Below are positions 7,849 through 18,505 of a stretch of 64,000 nt of DNA, piece by piece (position 1 is the first letter of the stretch; each line of letters opens with the position of its first letter). The DNA is from JAYPWI01 sp038135065 (GTDB lineage: Bacteria > Actinomycetota > Acidimicrobiia > Acidimicrobiales > Poriferisodalaceae): positions 1-64,000 of the forward strand of contig JAYPWI010000015.1 in assembly GCA_038135065.1 (NCBI GenBank), written 5' to 3'. The notes under the pieces are model-generated. The model was given only the letters and a program-made list of their open reading frames with translations. It was not told where the DNA came from and did no database searches. Both the position numbers and the translations under genes were made by a program.

Positions 7849-9747
7849 TCAGCTCGGCGGGGTGTTGACGATGGGCGGTGCGTCCGGTGACGGCCCATCG
7901 CTGGGTTCGGGGACCAGTTCGGCCACCTCGTCTCCGGAGATGGTCTCTCTCTCGAGCAGGGCTGCGGCTACCCGGTCCAAGGCGCTGCGGTGCTCGACCA
8001 AGGCTTGTCGGGCTCGATCCTGTTGTGTCCGGAGAATGCGCTGGACCTCTTCGTCGATCACCTTGGCCATGTCTTCGGAGTATTCGCGCCCGTTGACCAG
8101 GTCGTCGCCCAGGAACACCTGCGCCGTGCTGCCCCAGGCCATAGGGCCGACCCGGTCGCTCATGCCCCACTCGGACACCATCTTGCGGGCAAGCTCTGTG
8201 CCCTGCAGCAGGTCGTTCGCTGCGCCAGTGGATGTCACACCGAAGACGGTCTCCTCGGCCATTCGACCCCCGAACAGAACGGCGAGGCGGTCCTCGATGT
8301 ATTCCTGGGTGTAGGCGTGGCGTTCCTCGGGTAGTTGCATGGTGACCCCGAGGGNNNNNNNNNNCCCGAGGGCCTGTCCGGTCGGGAGGATCGTCACCTT
8401 GTGGACCGGATCAGCGTGGGGGAACAGGGTGGCGATCAGCGCATGTCCTCCCTCGTGGTATGCGGTGACCTCCCGCTCGCGATCGCTCATCGCCACCGAA
8501 TCGCGTCGTTGGCCGATGAGCACCCGATCACGCGCCGCCTCGAAATCTTCCTGGGCCACCATGTCCGAGCCCCGACGCACGGCGTGCAGTGCCGCTTCGT
8601 TGACCACGTTGGCCAGGTCGGCTCCGCTCATTCCCGGTGTTCCTTTGGCCAAGGAATCGAGGTCGACTCCTTGCTGGACCTTCTTGTCGCGGCAGTGCAC
8701 GCCGAGGATGGCCAAGCGCTCGCTGTATTCGGGCAGGGGCACCACCACCTGGCGATCGAAGCGCCCGGGGCGCAGCAGGGCAGGGTCCAGGATGTCGGGA
8801 CGGTTGGTGGCGGCCATCATGACGATGCCCTCGGTGGCCTCGAAGCCGTCCATCTCGGCCAGCATCTGGTTCAGGGTCTGCTCACGCTCGTCGTGACCAC
8901 CCCCGAGACCTGCCCCCCGCTTGCGACCGATGCTGTCGATCTCGTCGATGAAGATGATGGCTCGCCCGAGTTTTCTTGCGCTCTGGAACAGGTCACGAAC
9001 TCGGCTCGCTCCGACACCGACGAACATTTCCATGAAGTCGGATCCCGTCACGGACAGGAAGGGGACGCCGGCTTCACCCGCAACTGCGCGCGCGATGAGC
9101 GTCTTGCCTGTTCCGGGCGGCCCCACCAGGAGCACGCCCTTGGGAATGCGAGCGCCGATGGCTGCGAACCGCTCGGGTGCTTTGAGGAAATCGACTACCT
9201 CGGTGATCTCTTGTTTCACGCCGTCGTAGCCGGCGATGTCCGAGAACTGAGTGGCCGGGCGCTCGGTGGTGTAGGTCTTGGCCTTACTACGCCCGATGGA
9301 CATGATGCCGCCCATCTGCCCCTGGGCTCGTCGCTGCATCCACCAGAAGAAGCCAATGATGAGCAGGAACGGCAACAAAATGGGAATGAGGCTGAGGAAT
9401 GGGTTGGGGCGCTCGTTGACGAAGTCGTAGGACACCTGACGCTCGCGGAGGGTCTCGAGGTCGTCTGGGGGGATGGGAATGGGGCCCCGAGCAACGAAGT
9501 CGGTGCCGTCGACCAGCGAACCCTTGACCTCACCAGTGTCGTTGTTCACCGTGACGGAGTCGACGAGGCCATTGCGCGCCCGATCGAAGAACTCGCTGTA
9601 GAGAATCTCCTCTCGGTTCTCCTGGTTGAACGCAGGGGGTATCACGAAGGCAGCGAGGACGAGGCCGACGATGAGCCAGATCGACCAGCGGGGCCAGCCT
9701 TCCCGCCGACGGGACGATGAACCGTTCGGGGAGGGGTCCGCAGCCAT
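7849..9747 (-). CDS. ftsH: ATP-dependent zinc metalloprotease FtsH (contains a false 10-N gap)
   Basis: Membrane AAA+ protease degrading misfolded and regulatory membrane proteins. As written, 632 aa: TM1 about residues 22-38, TM2 about 117-137, Walker A GPPGTGKT (209-216), Walker B IIFIDEID (264-271), second region of homology ATNRPDILDPALLRPGRFDR (313-332), zinc site HEGGH (431-435). Ten Ns at 8355-8364 interrupt it at residues 462-465. Removing the Ns and one copy of the flanking octamer gives TGQALGVTMQLPEE, the normal family sequence, so the true protein is about 626 aa and intact. Convergent with the thioredoxin-like gene; divergent from the DUF3499 gene. Confidence 0.95.
   Translation of the reverse strand: MAADPSPNGSSSRRREGWPRWSIWLIVGLVLAAFVIPPAFNQENREEILYSEFFDRARNGLVDSVTVNNDTGEVKGSLVDGTDFVARGPIPIPPDDLETLRERQVSYDFVNERPNPFLSLIPILLPFLLIIGFFWWMQRRAQGQMGGIMSIGRSKAKTYTTERPATQFSDIAGYDGVKQEITEVVDFLKAPERFAAIGARIPKGVLLVGPPGTGKTLIARAVAGEAGVPFLSVTGSDFMEMFVGVGASRVRDLFQSARKLGRAIIFIDEIDSIGRKRGAGLGGGHDEREQTLNQMLAEMDGFEATEGIVMMAATNRPDILDPALLRPGRFDRQVVVPLPEYSERLAILGVHCRDKKVQQGVDLDSLAKGTPGMSGADLANVVNEAALHAVRRGSDMVAQEDFEAARDRVLIGQRRDSVAMSDREREVTAYHEGGHALIATLFPHADPVHKVTILPTGQALGXXXXLGVTMQLPEERHAYTQEYIEDRLAVLFGGRMAEETVFGVTSTGAANDLLQGTELARKMVSEWGMSDRVGPMAWGSTAQVFLGDDLVNGREYSEDMAKVIDEEVQRILRTQQDRARQALVEHRSALDRVAAALLERETISGDEVAELVPEPSDGPSPDAPPIVNTPPS
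8347..8372. other. Assembly gap of 10 N flanked by a duplicated octamer
   Basis: The octamer cccgaggg stands at 8347-8354 and again at 8365-8372, with 10 Ns between. Collapsing the pair restores an uninterrupted FtsH reading frame, so this is a scaffold join of overlapping contig ends and no real sequence is missing. The 18 surplus bases happen to keep the frame. Confidence 0.9.
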
Positions 9748-9845
9748 TCATCCATGCTAGGTGGCAGAATGGCCAATGCGAACGAGTGAGACGTCGAGGC
9801 GGGGTGTCCGCGGCCCCCGCACGCGCAGTCGCTATGGTTCGCGTT

Positions 9846-10094
9846 ATGACGACGTCACGGGTTTGCAGTCGCCCGCTGTGCAATCGAGCGGCCGAGGTGG
9901 TGCTCGATTTCGATTACGACGATCGACATGTCGATCTGCGCTGGGTGGTTGAGGAACACGATCCGAACCTTCTCGAACTGTGTGTGGATCATGCTGACCG
10001 CTTTCGGTGCCCCAATGGCTGGTCGCAGCACGATGCTCGCGAGCGGGTTGTGCCCCTGCGAGCCGTCGACCACGCCGATGTGGTCAATCACTGA
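9846..10094 (+). CDS. DUF3499-family small Cys-rich protein
   Basis: 82 aa from ATG 9846 (ATG 9834 is four codons upstream). The pattern VCSRPLCNRAAEVVLDFDY, then LELCVDHADRFRCPNGW, matches the DUF3499 family: CSRxxC near the N-terminus and LCxxHAxRLxxPxGW in the middle, four cysteines plus His that probably bind zinc. The family is found in actinobacteria next to manB and the PGI/PMI-type isomerase; here it lies about 4.5 kb upstream of them. Function unknown; a structural or regulatory zinc ribbon is likely. Confidence 0.8.
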   Translation: MTTSRVCSRPLCNRAAEVVLDFDYDDRHVDLRWVVEEHDPNLLELCVDHADRFRCPNGWSQHDARERVVPLRAVDHADVVNH

Positions 10095-10166
10095 GCGCTT
10101 CGGCGATGCCGACGGGTCCTCGAAGGGACCAAAAACCACACAATGTGATGATTGCTCTCAATAACT

Positions 10167-10177
10167 CACTCTGAGTG
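10167..10177. promoter_or_regulatory. Short palindrome in AT-richer promoter region
   Basis: CACTC-T-GAGTG, perfect 5-bp arms about a central T, lies in the locally AT-rich interval 10120-10190 just before the small zinc-ribbon gene. This is where a promoter and operator would be expected. The arms are short and chance cannot be excluded. Confidence 0.25.
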
Positions 10178-10235
10178 TTCGATAGGTAAGGGATGCGAGT
10201 TGTCAGAGCTCGCCATTGACCTTGGAGCGTCCCGA

Positions 10236-10409
10236 ATGACCTGTAGCTGTGGCCGGGCAATGGTCGAGATCACGATGACAACTCCCGAAGGCCCGGTGGC
10301 GCTCGCCGCATGCAGCGCATGCGACCGCACAGAGTGGTTGGTCCAGGGCGAGAAGGTGGATGTGGCCGAGGCGCTCGAGCAGTTGGCTACGGCCGGTCGG
10401 CGCAACTGA
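10236..10409 (+). CDS. Small zinc-ribbon-like protein
   Basis: 57 aa from ATG 10236, chosen because GGAG lies 8 nt upstream and the conserved part starts here; an in-frame TTG at 10200 and ATG at 10152 would give longer products with a non-conserved-looking leader. The product has C-x-C (MTCSCGRAMVEITM) and C-x2-C (AACSACDRTEW), a four-Cys zinc ribbon with a beta-hairpin in between. No named family is recognised. It follows the DUF3499 gene and precedes the large membrane protein, possibly as a separate transcript. Confidence 0.6.
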   Translation: MTCSCGRAMVEITMTTPEGPVALAACSACDRTEWLVQGEKVDVAEALEQLATAGRRN

Positions 10410-10464
10410 TCCTCTGCCCGACCGCTACCCAGTCCGATCGCTCAACTGTCATGCTTGAACCCGC

Positions 10465-13134
10465 ATGTCTGGGACCGAGGGAAATTGCGAGGCTGGGGGT
10501 CTTCCCGATTCCGTGGAGCTCGACCGAGCCGCCGATGTACTAGCGCCGGCCGATTCACCTGGATGGATGAACCGTCGAGCTGACCGGCTGCGCAACGCAT
10601 CGATCGAGAGCTGGCTCACGGCAGCTGTGGTCGTCTTGGCATGCGCGGCCGTCCTGCACCGTCTCCGGCCAGGTCACCTGATCTCCTCGACCATTCCGAC
10701 CGGGGGTGACATGGGGGCCCATGTCTGGGGCCCGGCGTTCCTGCGTGACGAGTTGCTTCCGAGCTTCCAGCTGAGGGGCTGGAGTCCCGACTGGTATGCC
10801 GGCTTTCCGGCCATGCAGTTCTACATGGTGGTGCCCTACCTGCTGATCGTGCTGCTCGATCTGGTGTTGCCCTACGGCGTCGCCTTCAAGCTGGTGGCGG
10901 TCAGCGGGGTCGTGTCGATGCCTGCATCGGCGTGGGCCATGGGTCGTCTGGCCCGCTGGCCGTTTCCCCTTCCCCCGCTGCTGGCCGTGGCTGGCCTGTT
11001 GTTCGTCTTCGACTTCAACTTCACCATCTACGGCGGCAACATCGCTTCGACGCTGGCCGGAGAATTCGCGTTCTCCATCAGTCTGTCCGTGGCCCTCGTC
11101 TACCTGGGCCTCGTGATGCGCACCCTCGACTCGGGGCGGGGGGCTGGTTGGGCTGCGATCGCCCTGGCCATGGTGGCTCTGTGTCATCCGATTCCCTTGA
11201 TCTTCGCAGTGGGAGCGACGGCGGTCATCGTGGCAGCACGAGGTCTGCATCGCCTCCCGTCCCTGCTCGGCCCCGGGAGCGCGGCGCTGGCCATCGTGTC
11301 GGGCCTGATCGGGATCACGATCATCTGGCGTATGTCCGAGCACCCGGCACCGCGGCTGGCCGTGATCGGCATCCTCGTGGCCGGCCTGTTACTCACCGAA
11401 GCCCGGCGGGCGGCCGCCGTCATCGGCATCGGACTGGTCGGCGGCCTCCTCTCGGCCTTCTGGACCGTGCCCTTCCTTGCTCGGCGTCCCTACCTGAACG
11501 ACATGGGCTGGGAGAAGCTTCACGAAGTCCGGGAAAACCTCTTCTTCCCCGACGAACTCGGCGGTGATGGTGCTCGTCTGTCGATTCTCTGGCTCCTCGG
11601 ATTGGCGGGCCTCGCTGCGTTCACCGGACTGGTGCGGTGGCATCGGACAGCGGTGACGTTCACTGCGATCGCCGTCGCTGCGATGTTGGGCTTCATTCAT
11701 TGGCCCCAACACCGACTCTGGAACGCTCGACTCCTGCCTTTTTGGTATCTGAGCCTGTACCTGCTGGCCGCGATCGGTGTGTACTTCCTCGCGACGCGTC
11801 TCATGGGGGGCAGCGACGAGACAGTGGAGCCGGAGTCGCCCCGTAGCAGGGGGGTGCGTCTCGCCGCCCCACCCGTCGCCCTCGTGGTCGCCGTGTTGTT
11901 CGTCGGGCTCTACTTGGGGGCCAACCCGGGCGGCGCGTATGACGACAGTGGGGTCTACCGCTGGGGTCCTGTGTCGATGAGTTCGGGCGAGCGGAACTTC
12001 GTCAGCGGGTGGGCGGAGTGGAACTTCAGCGGCATCGAAGCGCGAAGTGGATACCCGACCTACTACGACCTGATGACCACGATGACCGAGGTCGGTGCAA
12101 CCTACGGATGCGGCAGGGCTCTGTGGGAGTACGACCGGGATGAAATCGGCCGCTATGGCACACCCATGGCGCCCATGCTGTTGCCCCACTGGACCGACGG
12201 GTGCATCGGCTCGATGGAAGGTCTGTACTTCGAGTCGTCACCGACCGTGCCCTTTCACTTCTTGATGCAGTCCGAGTTGTCGGCCAACCCGTCTCGTCCG
12301 ATGCGCGGTCTGCCCTACAACGGTCTCGATTTGGATCTCGGGGTACCCCACCTGCAGATGTCCGGTGTGCGGTATTACGTTGCGTTCTCGACCGAAGCAC
12401 TTGCCGCGGCGAGCCGGCACAGCGATGTGCTCGAGCCGATCGCATTCGCCGACCCGTGGACGGTCTACCTCGTGCGGGATAGTGCGCTGGTCAGCCCACT
12501 CCCATACGAGCCGGTGGTGGTTCGGCATGCGCCGGTGGCAGGCCGATCGTGGACCGATCCTGCGGTCACGTGGTTCAACGACCCGACGCGCTGGAACGTA
12601 CCCGTGGCTGCAGACGGACCTGCCGACTGGGCCCGAGTCGATCTGGTGGGCGATCGACTCGACGAAGAGGGATCCCTGGTGCTCGACGAGTTCGAGGCCG
12701 GCCCGGTGCGGGCCCTGCCCGAGGTGCAGGTCTTCGACATCGTCGACGAAGGGGACCGCGTCACATTCTCGGTTGACCGCACGGGGGTGCCGGTGCTGGT
12801 CAAGGTGTCGTATTTCCCGAACTGGGCGGTGGACGGCGCCGCAGGCCCCTACCGGGTGACCCCGAACTGGATGATCGTGATCCCCAACCAGGAAGAGGTC
12901 ACCCTGACCTACGGGGCTTCGGGGGTCGAATATGCGGCGTGGGGTCTGACCCTGCTGGGCTTGGTCGTCCTCGGGGCCACGTGGCGTCGGCCGCTGGTAC
13001 TCGACCCTCCTGCGCTCTCGTCTTTTCTCCCCGACGGTGATGGCCCGGCCGACGAAGGACACCTGGTCTCCGACGGCGCAGCACCTGCGCCCGAGACCCC
13101 TGATGCCGCCCGAGAGGACTTGGCCGGTCCATGA
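10465..13134 (+). CDS. Large polytopic membrane protein, PTPS-related / GT-C-like
   Basis: 889 aa. An N-terminal cytosolic segment of ~50 residues is followed by about a dozen TM helices up to residue ~490, an extracytoplasmic domain of ~330 residues, and a last TM helix near 815-835. The first loop has GGDMGAHVWGPAFLRDELLP and GWSPDWYAGFPAMQFYM, the pattern of the membrane family annotated as 6-pyruvoyl-tetrahydropterin-synthase-related, which has a GT-C glycosyltransferase-like topology (Asp in the first loop). It is coupled to the next gene, a GtrA-glycosyltransferase fusion, by an ATGA overlap. Together they look like a lipid-linked sugar flipping and transfer pair (inference). Confidence 0.72.
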   Translation: MSGTEGNCEAGGLPDSVELDRAADVLAPADSPGWMNRRADRLRNASIESWLTAAVVVLACAAVLHRLRPGHLISSTIPTGGDMGAHVWGPAFLRDELLPSFQLRGWSPDWYAGFPAMQFYMVVPYLLIVLLDLVLPYGVAFKLVAVSGVVSMPASAWAMGRLARWPFPLPPLLAVAGLLFVFDFNFTIYGGNIASTLAGEFAFSISLSVALVYLGLVMRTLDSGRGAGWAAIALAMVALCHPIPLIFAVGATAVIVAARGLHRLPSLLGPGSAALAIVSGLIGITIIWRMSEHPAPRLAVIGILVAGLLLTEARRAAAVIGIGLVGGLLSAFWTVPFLARRPYLNDMGWEKLHEVRENLFFPDELGGDGARLSILWLLGLAGLAAFTGLVRWHRTAVTFTAIAVAAMLGFIHWPQHRLWNARLLPFWYLSLYLLAAIGVYFLATRLMGGSDETVEPESPRSRGVRLAAPPVALVVAVLFVGLYLGANPGGAYDDSGVYRWGPVSMSSGERNFVSGWAEWNFSGIEARSGYPTYYDLMTTMTEVGATYGCGRALWEYDRDEIGRYGTPMAPMLLPHWTDGCIGSMEGLYFESSPTVPFHFLMQSELSANPSRPMRGLPYNGLDLDLGVPHLQMSGVRYYVAFSTEALAAASRHSDVLEPIAFADPWTVYLVRDSALVSPLPYEPVVVRHAPVAGRSWTDPAVTWFNDPTRWNVPVAADGPADWARVDLVGDRLDEEGSLVLDEFEAGPVRALPEVQVFDIVDEGDRVTFSVDRTGVPVLVKVSYFPNWAVDGAAGPYRVTPNWMIVIPNQEEVTLTYGASGVEYAAWGLTLLGLVVLGATWRRPLVLDPPALSSFLPDGDGPADEGHLVSDGAAPAPETPDAAREDLAGP

Positions 13135-14303
13135 AGCGCCGATTGCGCCGGTTCCTCCTGATCGGGGCCCTGGTCACCATGGCCGACATCGGGCTTCTCC
13201 TGGGCTTCGGGCAGCTCGTCGGGGGCCGCTGGGTGATTGCCGACGTGCCGGCCGTGCTCGTGGCTGGCGTGCTGTCGTACCTCCTCCACCGGCGCATCAC
13301 CTTTGCCGACGACACTTTTTCCCTCGTCGACCATCGGCCGGCGGTGTTCGCCGGATCCGTGGCACCCGCTCTTGCCGTCGACGTCGCCGTCGTCGGAGTG
13401 GCCGACTTCTTGGCTGACCTGTCGGGGGTCGCCGTCATCGGAGCGAAATTGCTGGCCGTCGTGCTGGCATCTGCGGTCCGCCTCGTCACCATTCGGAGCG
13501 TGCTGTTCGCCGCCGTGCGCTCCGAGCAGGGACAGCGGCACGATCCCCATCCTCCGGGAGGAGGGCCGCGCGTCTCGGTGGTGTTGCCGGCCTACCGGGC
13601 GGGTGAGGTGGTGGCCCGGGCAGTGGTTGGTGTGCGCGATGCGTTCCGCGAGTCCGGTCTGGCGGTTGACCAACTCGAGGTCGTGGTCGTGGACGACGGT
13701 TCCGGTGACGCAACAGCTGCGTTGGCTCGGGCCGCAGGGGCGACCGTGGTGGAGCTGGAGCGCAACCGGGGCAAGGGTGCCGCCGTCCGGGCCGGGATGC
13801 TCGCTGCCCGAGGGGATCAACGGATCTTCACCGACGTCGACCTCGCCTACCCAGCGAACCAACTCCCCGCAGTGCTCGAGCTCTTGGAGTCGGGGTGGGA
13901 CGTCGTGGTTGGGAATCGCCGACATCCTGAGACGCAGACCTTGGCAGCAGCCTCGTCGCTCCGCGAGGTGGGAAGTCACCTGTTCAACCTCATGACCCAC
14001 TTGACGCTGTTGGGGGGGTACCGCGACACACAGTGCGGCCTGAAGGGGTTCTCGGCTCGAGCGGCGGACGGCATCTTCTCTCGCTCCGTGATCGACGGGT
14101 TCGCCTTCGACGTCGAGGTGCTCCACCTCGCCGAACGTCTGCGTCTGTCGCTGGTCGAGACCCCCGTCATCCTCGATCACGTCGAGGCCAGCACGGTTCG
14201 TTTGGTTCCTCAGTCGCTGCGGATGCTGCGCGACGTGCTCGCCGTCCGACGGCGCAGCGCCGTGGGCGGTTACGACCTCTCCGAGCCGGCGTCACCGGGC
14301 TGA
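13131..14303 (+). CDS. GtrA-like flippase domain fused to a family 2 glycosyltransferase
   Basis: 390 aa from ATG 13131, overlapping the previous stop. Residues ~1-125 are a GtrA-like four-helix membrane domain (FLLIGALVTMADIGLLLGF, then VLVAGVLSYLLHRRITF, the typical NRxxTF-like end of helix 2). Residues ~145-380 are a dolichyl-phosphate-sugar synthase-like GT2 domain: VSVVLPAYRAGEVV, VVVDDGSGD (DDGS), RNRGKGAAVRAGM, TDVDLAYP (DxD), DTQCGLKGF. GtrA proteins are proposed to move polyprenyl-phosphate sugars across the membrane and the GT2 domain to make them, so the fusion would make and flip the same donor, used by the membrane protein upstream (inference). Confidence 0.82.
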   Translation: MKRRLRRFLLIGALVTMADIGLLLGFGQLVGGRWVIADVPAVLVAGVLSYLLHRRITFADDTFSLVDHRPAVFAGSVAPALAVDVAVVGVADFLADLSGVAVIGAKLLAVVLASAVRLVTIRSVLFAAVRSEQGQRHDPHPPGGGPRVSVVLPAYRAGEVVARAVVGVRDAFRESGLAVDQLEVVVVDDGSGDATAALARAAGATVVELERNRGKGAAVRAGMLAARGDQRIFTDVDLAYPANQLPAVLELLESGWDVVVGNRRHPETQTLAAASSLREVGSHLFNLMTHLTLLGGYRDTQCGLKGFSARAADGIFSRSVIDGFAFDVEVLHLAERLRLSLVETPVILDHVEASTVRLVPQSLRMLRDVLAVRRRSAVGGYDLSEPASPG

Positions 14304-14351
14304 CGCGGACGCACGGTTGGTGACACCGCCTCGGTACCCTTTGGACCCGAG

Positions 14352-15710
14352 ATGAGCCAGCCCATCGAACCCGTACCGCAAGAGTGCCTCGACCTCGTCG
14401 TCAAGGCGTACGACATCAGGGGGCTCAGTCCCGCCCAGCTCGACGACGACGTGTGCCGAGCGCTAGGGGCCGGGTTCGCCCGCTTCGCCGGGGCGTCGAC
14501 CGTCGTCATGGGTCGGGACATGCGGCCGACCGGGATCGATCTGGCCAGGGCGTTCGCCGAGGGAGTGAACAGCCAGGGCGTCGATGTGATCGACATCGGG
14601 CTGGCCTCCACGGATCTGTTGTACTTCGCCTCCGGTCATCTGGATCTTCCGGGCGCCATGCTGACCGCCAGCCACAACCCCGCCGAGTACAACGGCATCA
14701 AGCTGTGCGGGTCAGGGGCGGCCCCGATCGGTGCGGACACAGGCCTCGAGGACATCAAAGCGCTCGCAATGGCAGGGATGCCGGCCGCACCCGTAGCGGG
14801 CAAGGTGACCCACCGTGACCTGCTCGACGAGTTCGTCGGCCATGTCCACGGCTTCATCGATCCCTCCTCGTTACGCCGGCTGAAGGTCGTGGCCGACACG
14901 GCGAACGGCATGGGTGGTCACGTGGTGCCCGCCGTGTTTGCCGGCCTGCCGGTCGACCTCGAGATCATGTACCCCGAACTGGATGGCACATTTCCCAACC
15001 ACCCGGCAGACCCGATCCAACCCGAGAACCTGGTCGATCTGCAGCGACGGGTGCTGGAGGTGGGTGCCGATATCGGCCTGGCATTCGACGGCGATGCCGA
15101 TCGGGTGTTCCTGGTCGATGAGCGGGCCAGGCCCGTGTCGGGTTCGCTGACCACGGCGCTGGTGGCCCGAGGTGTGCTGGAGCGGGAAGGTCCCGGACCC
15201 ATCCTGCACAACCTGATCTGCTCGAAAGCAACGGCCGAGGTGATCCGCGAGCACGGTGGAGAGCCCGTTCGAACGCGGGTCGGGCACTCGTACATCAAGG
15301 CCGACATGGCCCGCACCGGAGCGGCCTTCGGAGGGGAGCACAGCGGGCACTACTACTTCCGCCGTAACTACCGCGCCGATTCTGGCCTGATCGCAGCACT
15401 GGTGGTGCTCGAGCAACTGAGCCGTTCCGACCAGCCCCTCTCCCAACTCCTCGAACCGTTGGATCGCTATGCGGTATCGGGGGAGATCAACACCCGGGTC
15501 GATGATGTGGGTGCCGTGATCGAGGCTGTGGCCCGCCACTACGGGGAACATCACCAGGACCGGTTGGATGGCCTCACGGTGGACGGGGGGGACTGGTGGT
15601 TCAACCTGCGCCCCTCCAACACCGAGCCGCTACTGCGCCTGAACCTGGAAGCCCCCGACGCCGAGGCGGTCCAGGCTCGGGTCGCCGAAGTGCGATCCTT
15701 GTTGACCTGA
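14352..15710 (+). CDS. manB: Phosphomannomutase / phosphoglucomutase
   Basis: 452 aa alpha-D-phosphohexomutase interconverting mannose-6-P and mannose-1-P (and often glucose phosphates), supplying GDP-mannose and other nucleotide sugars. Active-site serine motif TASHNP at residues 105-110 (Ser107), metal loop DGDADR at 246-251, sugar loop GEHSGHYYF near 330, phosphate loop RPSNTEP near 420. Full family length. It heads manB - Trm112 - SIS isomerase, with gaps of 18 and 3 bp, which looks like one transcript. The same order is known around manB in mycobacteria. Mannose against glucose preference cannot be told from sequence alone. Confidence 0.92.
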   Translation: MSQPIEPVPQECLDLVVKAYDIRGLSPAQLDDDVCRALGAGFARFAGASTVVMGRDMRPTGIDLARAFAEGVNSQGVDVIDIGLASTDLLYFASGHLDLPGAMLTASHNPAEYNGIKLCGSGAAPIGADTGLEDIKALAMAGMPAAPVAGKVTHRDLLDEFVGHVHGFIDPSSLRRLKVVADTANGMGGHVVPAVFAGLPVDLEIMYPELDGTFPNHPADPIQPENLVDLQRRVLEVGADIGLAFDGDADRVFLVDERARPVSGSLTTALVARGVLEREGPGPILHNLICSKATAEVIREHGGEPVRTRVGHSYIKADMARTGAAFGGEHSGHYYFRRNYRADSGLIAALVVLEQLSRSDQPLSQLLEPLDRYAVSGEINTRVDDVGAVIEAVARHYGEHHQDRLDGLTVDGGDWWFNLRPSNTEPLLRLNLEAPDAEAVQARVAEVRSLLT

Positions 15711-15728
15711 TCGATCCGGAGGCGACCC

Positions 15729-15965
15729 ATGGCACTCGATTCGACCCTTCTGGCCATCCTGGCGTGTCCGCAGGACCGGGGACCGCTGTACTACTTGCCC
15801 ACCGAAGACGTGCTCTACAACCCTCGGTTGGGTCGGACCTACCCCGTGAGGGAGGACATTCCCGTGCTGCTGGTCGACGAGGCCTCGACGCTGGAAGGCG
15901 ACGAGCGAGCCAGGATCGACCGGCTCGTCGACGAGCTCGGTATCGAACCGACCTTCGAGGCCTGA
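15729..15965 (+). CDS. Trm112-family small protein
   Basis: 78 aa, ATG 15729 with GGAGG at 15718-15722. Matches bacterial Trm112/YcaR: LLAILACPQDRGPLYYL at the N-terminus, YPVREDIPVLLVDEA at residues ~38-52. Eukaryotic Trm112 activates methyltransferases; the bacterial members have no settled role. Only one Cys (CPQD) of the usual zinc set is kept. Between manB and the SIS isomerase, as in other actinobacteria. Confidence 0.85.
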   Translation: MALDSTLLAILACPQDRGPLYYLPTEDVLYNPRLGRTYPVREDIPVLLVDEASTLEGDERARIDRLVDELGIEPTFEA

Positions 15966-15968
15966 GCC

Positions 15969-16991
15969 TTGACCATCGATTCGCTCGGTATCGAGGCGGT
16001 CTCGCTCGCCCTGCCTGAACAGATCGAGACAGCGCTGGCCGCGGTTCGCGAGGTCGGGACCTTGCCATCGGCAGAGGGCATCGACAACGTCGTCGTGATG
16101 GGGATGGGGGGCTCGGGTATCTCGGGTGATGTTGTCGCGGCGGTTGCCGGACCAGCCATGAACCTGCCCGTGGTCGTGGTGAAGGGTTACGGCTGCCCAG
16201 CGTTCGTGGGATCCCGATCGCTCGTTTTTGCCGTCTCGTTCAGTGGGAACACCGAAGAGACCCTCGAAGCCGTGGAGGCCGCACGGGAACGGGGAGCCAA
16301 CGTCCTCGTGGTGACGGCGGGCGGGGCGCTGGGGGAGGTCGCGGTTCGATGGGGCTGGCCGGTGCTCCCCGTCGACGGGTCGCTGCCGATGCCGCGGACC
16401 GCACTGGCTGCAGTGAGCGTCCCGATCCTGTGGGTCCTCGATCGGATGGGGCTGCTCACCGACGTAGAAGGAGCGCTGCGCGCGGCCGTTGCCCAGCTCG
16501 CAACCCGTCGGGATGCGCTCGGAGGTCCAGGCGACCCTGTCCCCGGGATGGCCGAGCGTCTGCTCGGAGCTCCTCCCGTGATCTACGGCTCGGGTGTGAT
16601 CGGCGGGACCGCGGCCCGGCGTTGGAAGGCGCAGCTCAACGAGAATGCGAAGATCGTGGCGTACAGCAACGAGATGCCCGAGCTGTGTCACAACGAGATC
16701 GCCGTGTGGTCGCCGGGTCACCGGCCACCCCCGGCCACCGTCGTCCATCTGCGTCTCGACGACGAGCACCACCAGATTGCTCGTCGATTCGATTACCACC
16801 GCCGCCTGGTCTCTGAGTCGGGATTCGACCTCGTGGAGTGCCGGGGTCAGGGCCCTGGGACGCTCACCCAACTCTTCGATCTCATGTACCTGGGCGATCT
16901 CGTTTCGCTCGACGTGGCCCGTCGCCTCGGGGTCGACCCGGGTCCCATCGTGCTGTTGGAGGACCTCAAGGCGCACCTGGCCCGGGGGTGA
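15969..16991 (+). CDS. SIS-domain phosphoglucose/phosphomannose isomerase family protein
   Basis: 340 aa from TTG 15969, 3 bp after the Trm112 stop. SIS fold: GMGGSGISGD (residues 45-54) and SFSGNTEET near 95 bind the sugar phosphate; NSxEMPELCHNE near 235-246 carries the Glu/His expected for the bifunctional PGI/PMI family. It would convert fructose-6-P to mannose-6-P (and/or glucose-6-P), feeding manB next door. The genome also has a classical pgi in this window, which makes the mannose branch the more likely main role here. Confidence 0.82.
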   Translation: MTIDSLGIEAVSLALPEQIETALAAVREVGTLPSAEGIDNVVVMGMGGSGISGDVVAAVAGPAMNLPVVVVKGYGCPAFVGSRSLVFAVSFSGNTEETLEAVEAARERGANVLVVTAGGALGEVAVRWGWPVLPVDGSLPMPRTALAAVSVPILWVLDRMGLLTDVEGALRAAVAQLATRRDALGGPGDPVPGMAERLLGAPPVIYGSGVIGGTAARRWKAQLNENAKIVAYSNEMPELCHNEIAVWSPGHRPPPATVVHLRLDDEHHQIARRFDYHRRLVSESGFDLVECRGQGPGTLTQLFDLMYLGDLVSLDVARRLGVDPGPIVLLEDLKAHLARG

Positions 16992-17044
16992 GTGCTCGTA
17001 GGGTTCGGTAGCCTTGGCACCCGTCCGTGAGAGAGGCAGGAACG

Positions 17045-18490
<1,446 letters not shown>

Positions 18491-18505
18491 GGACAGCCCG
18501 TCGGC

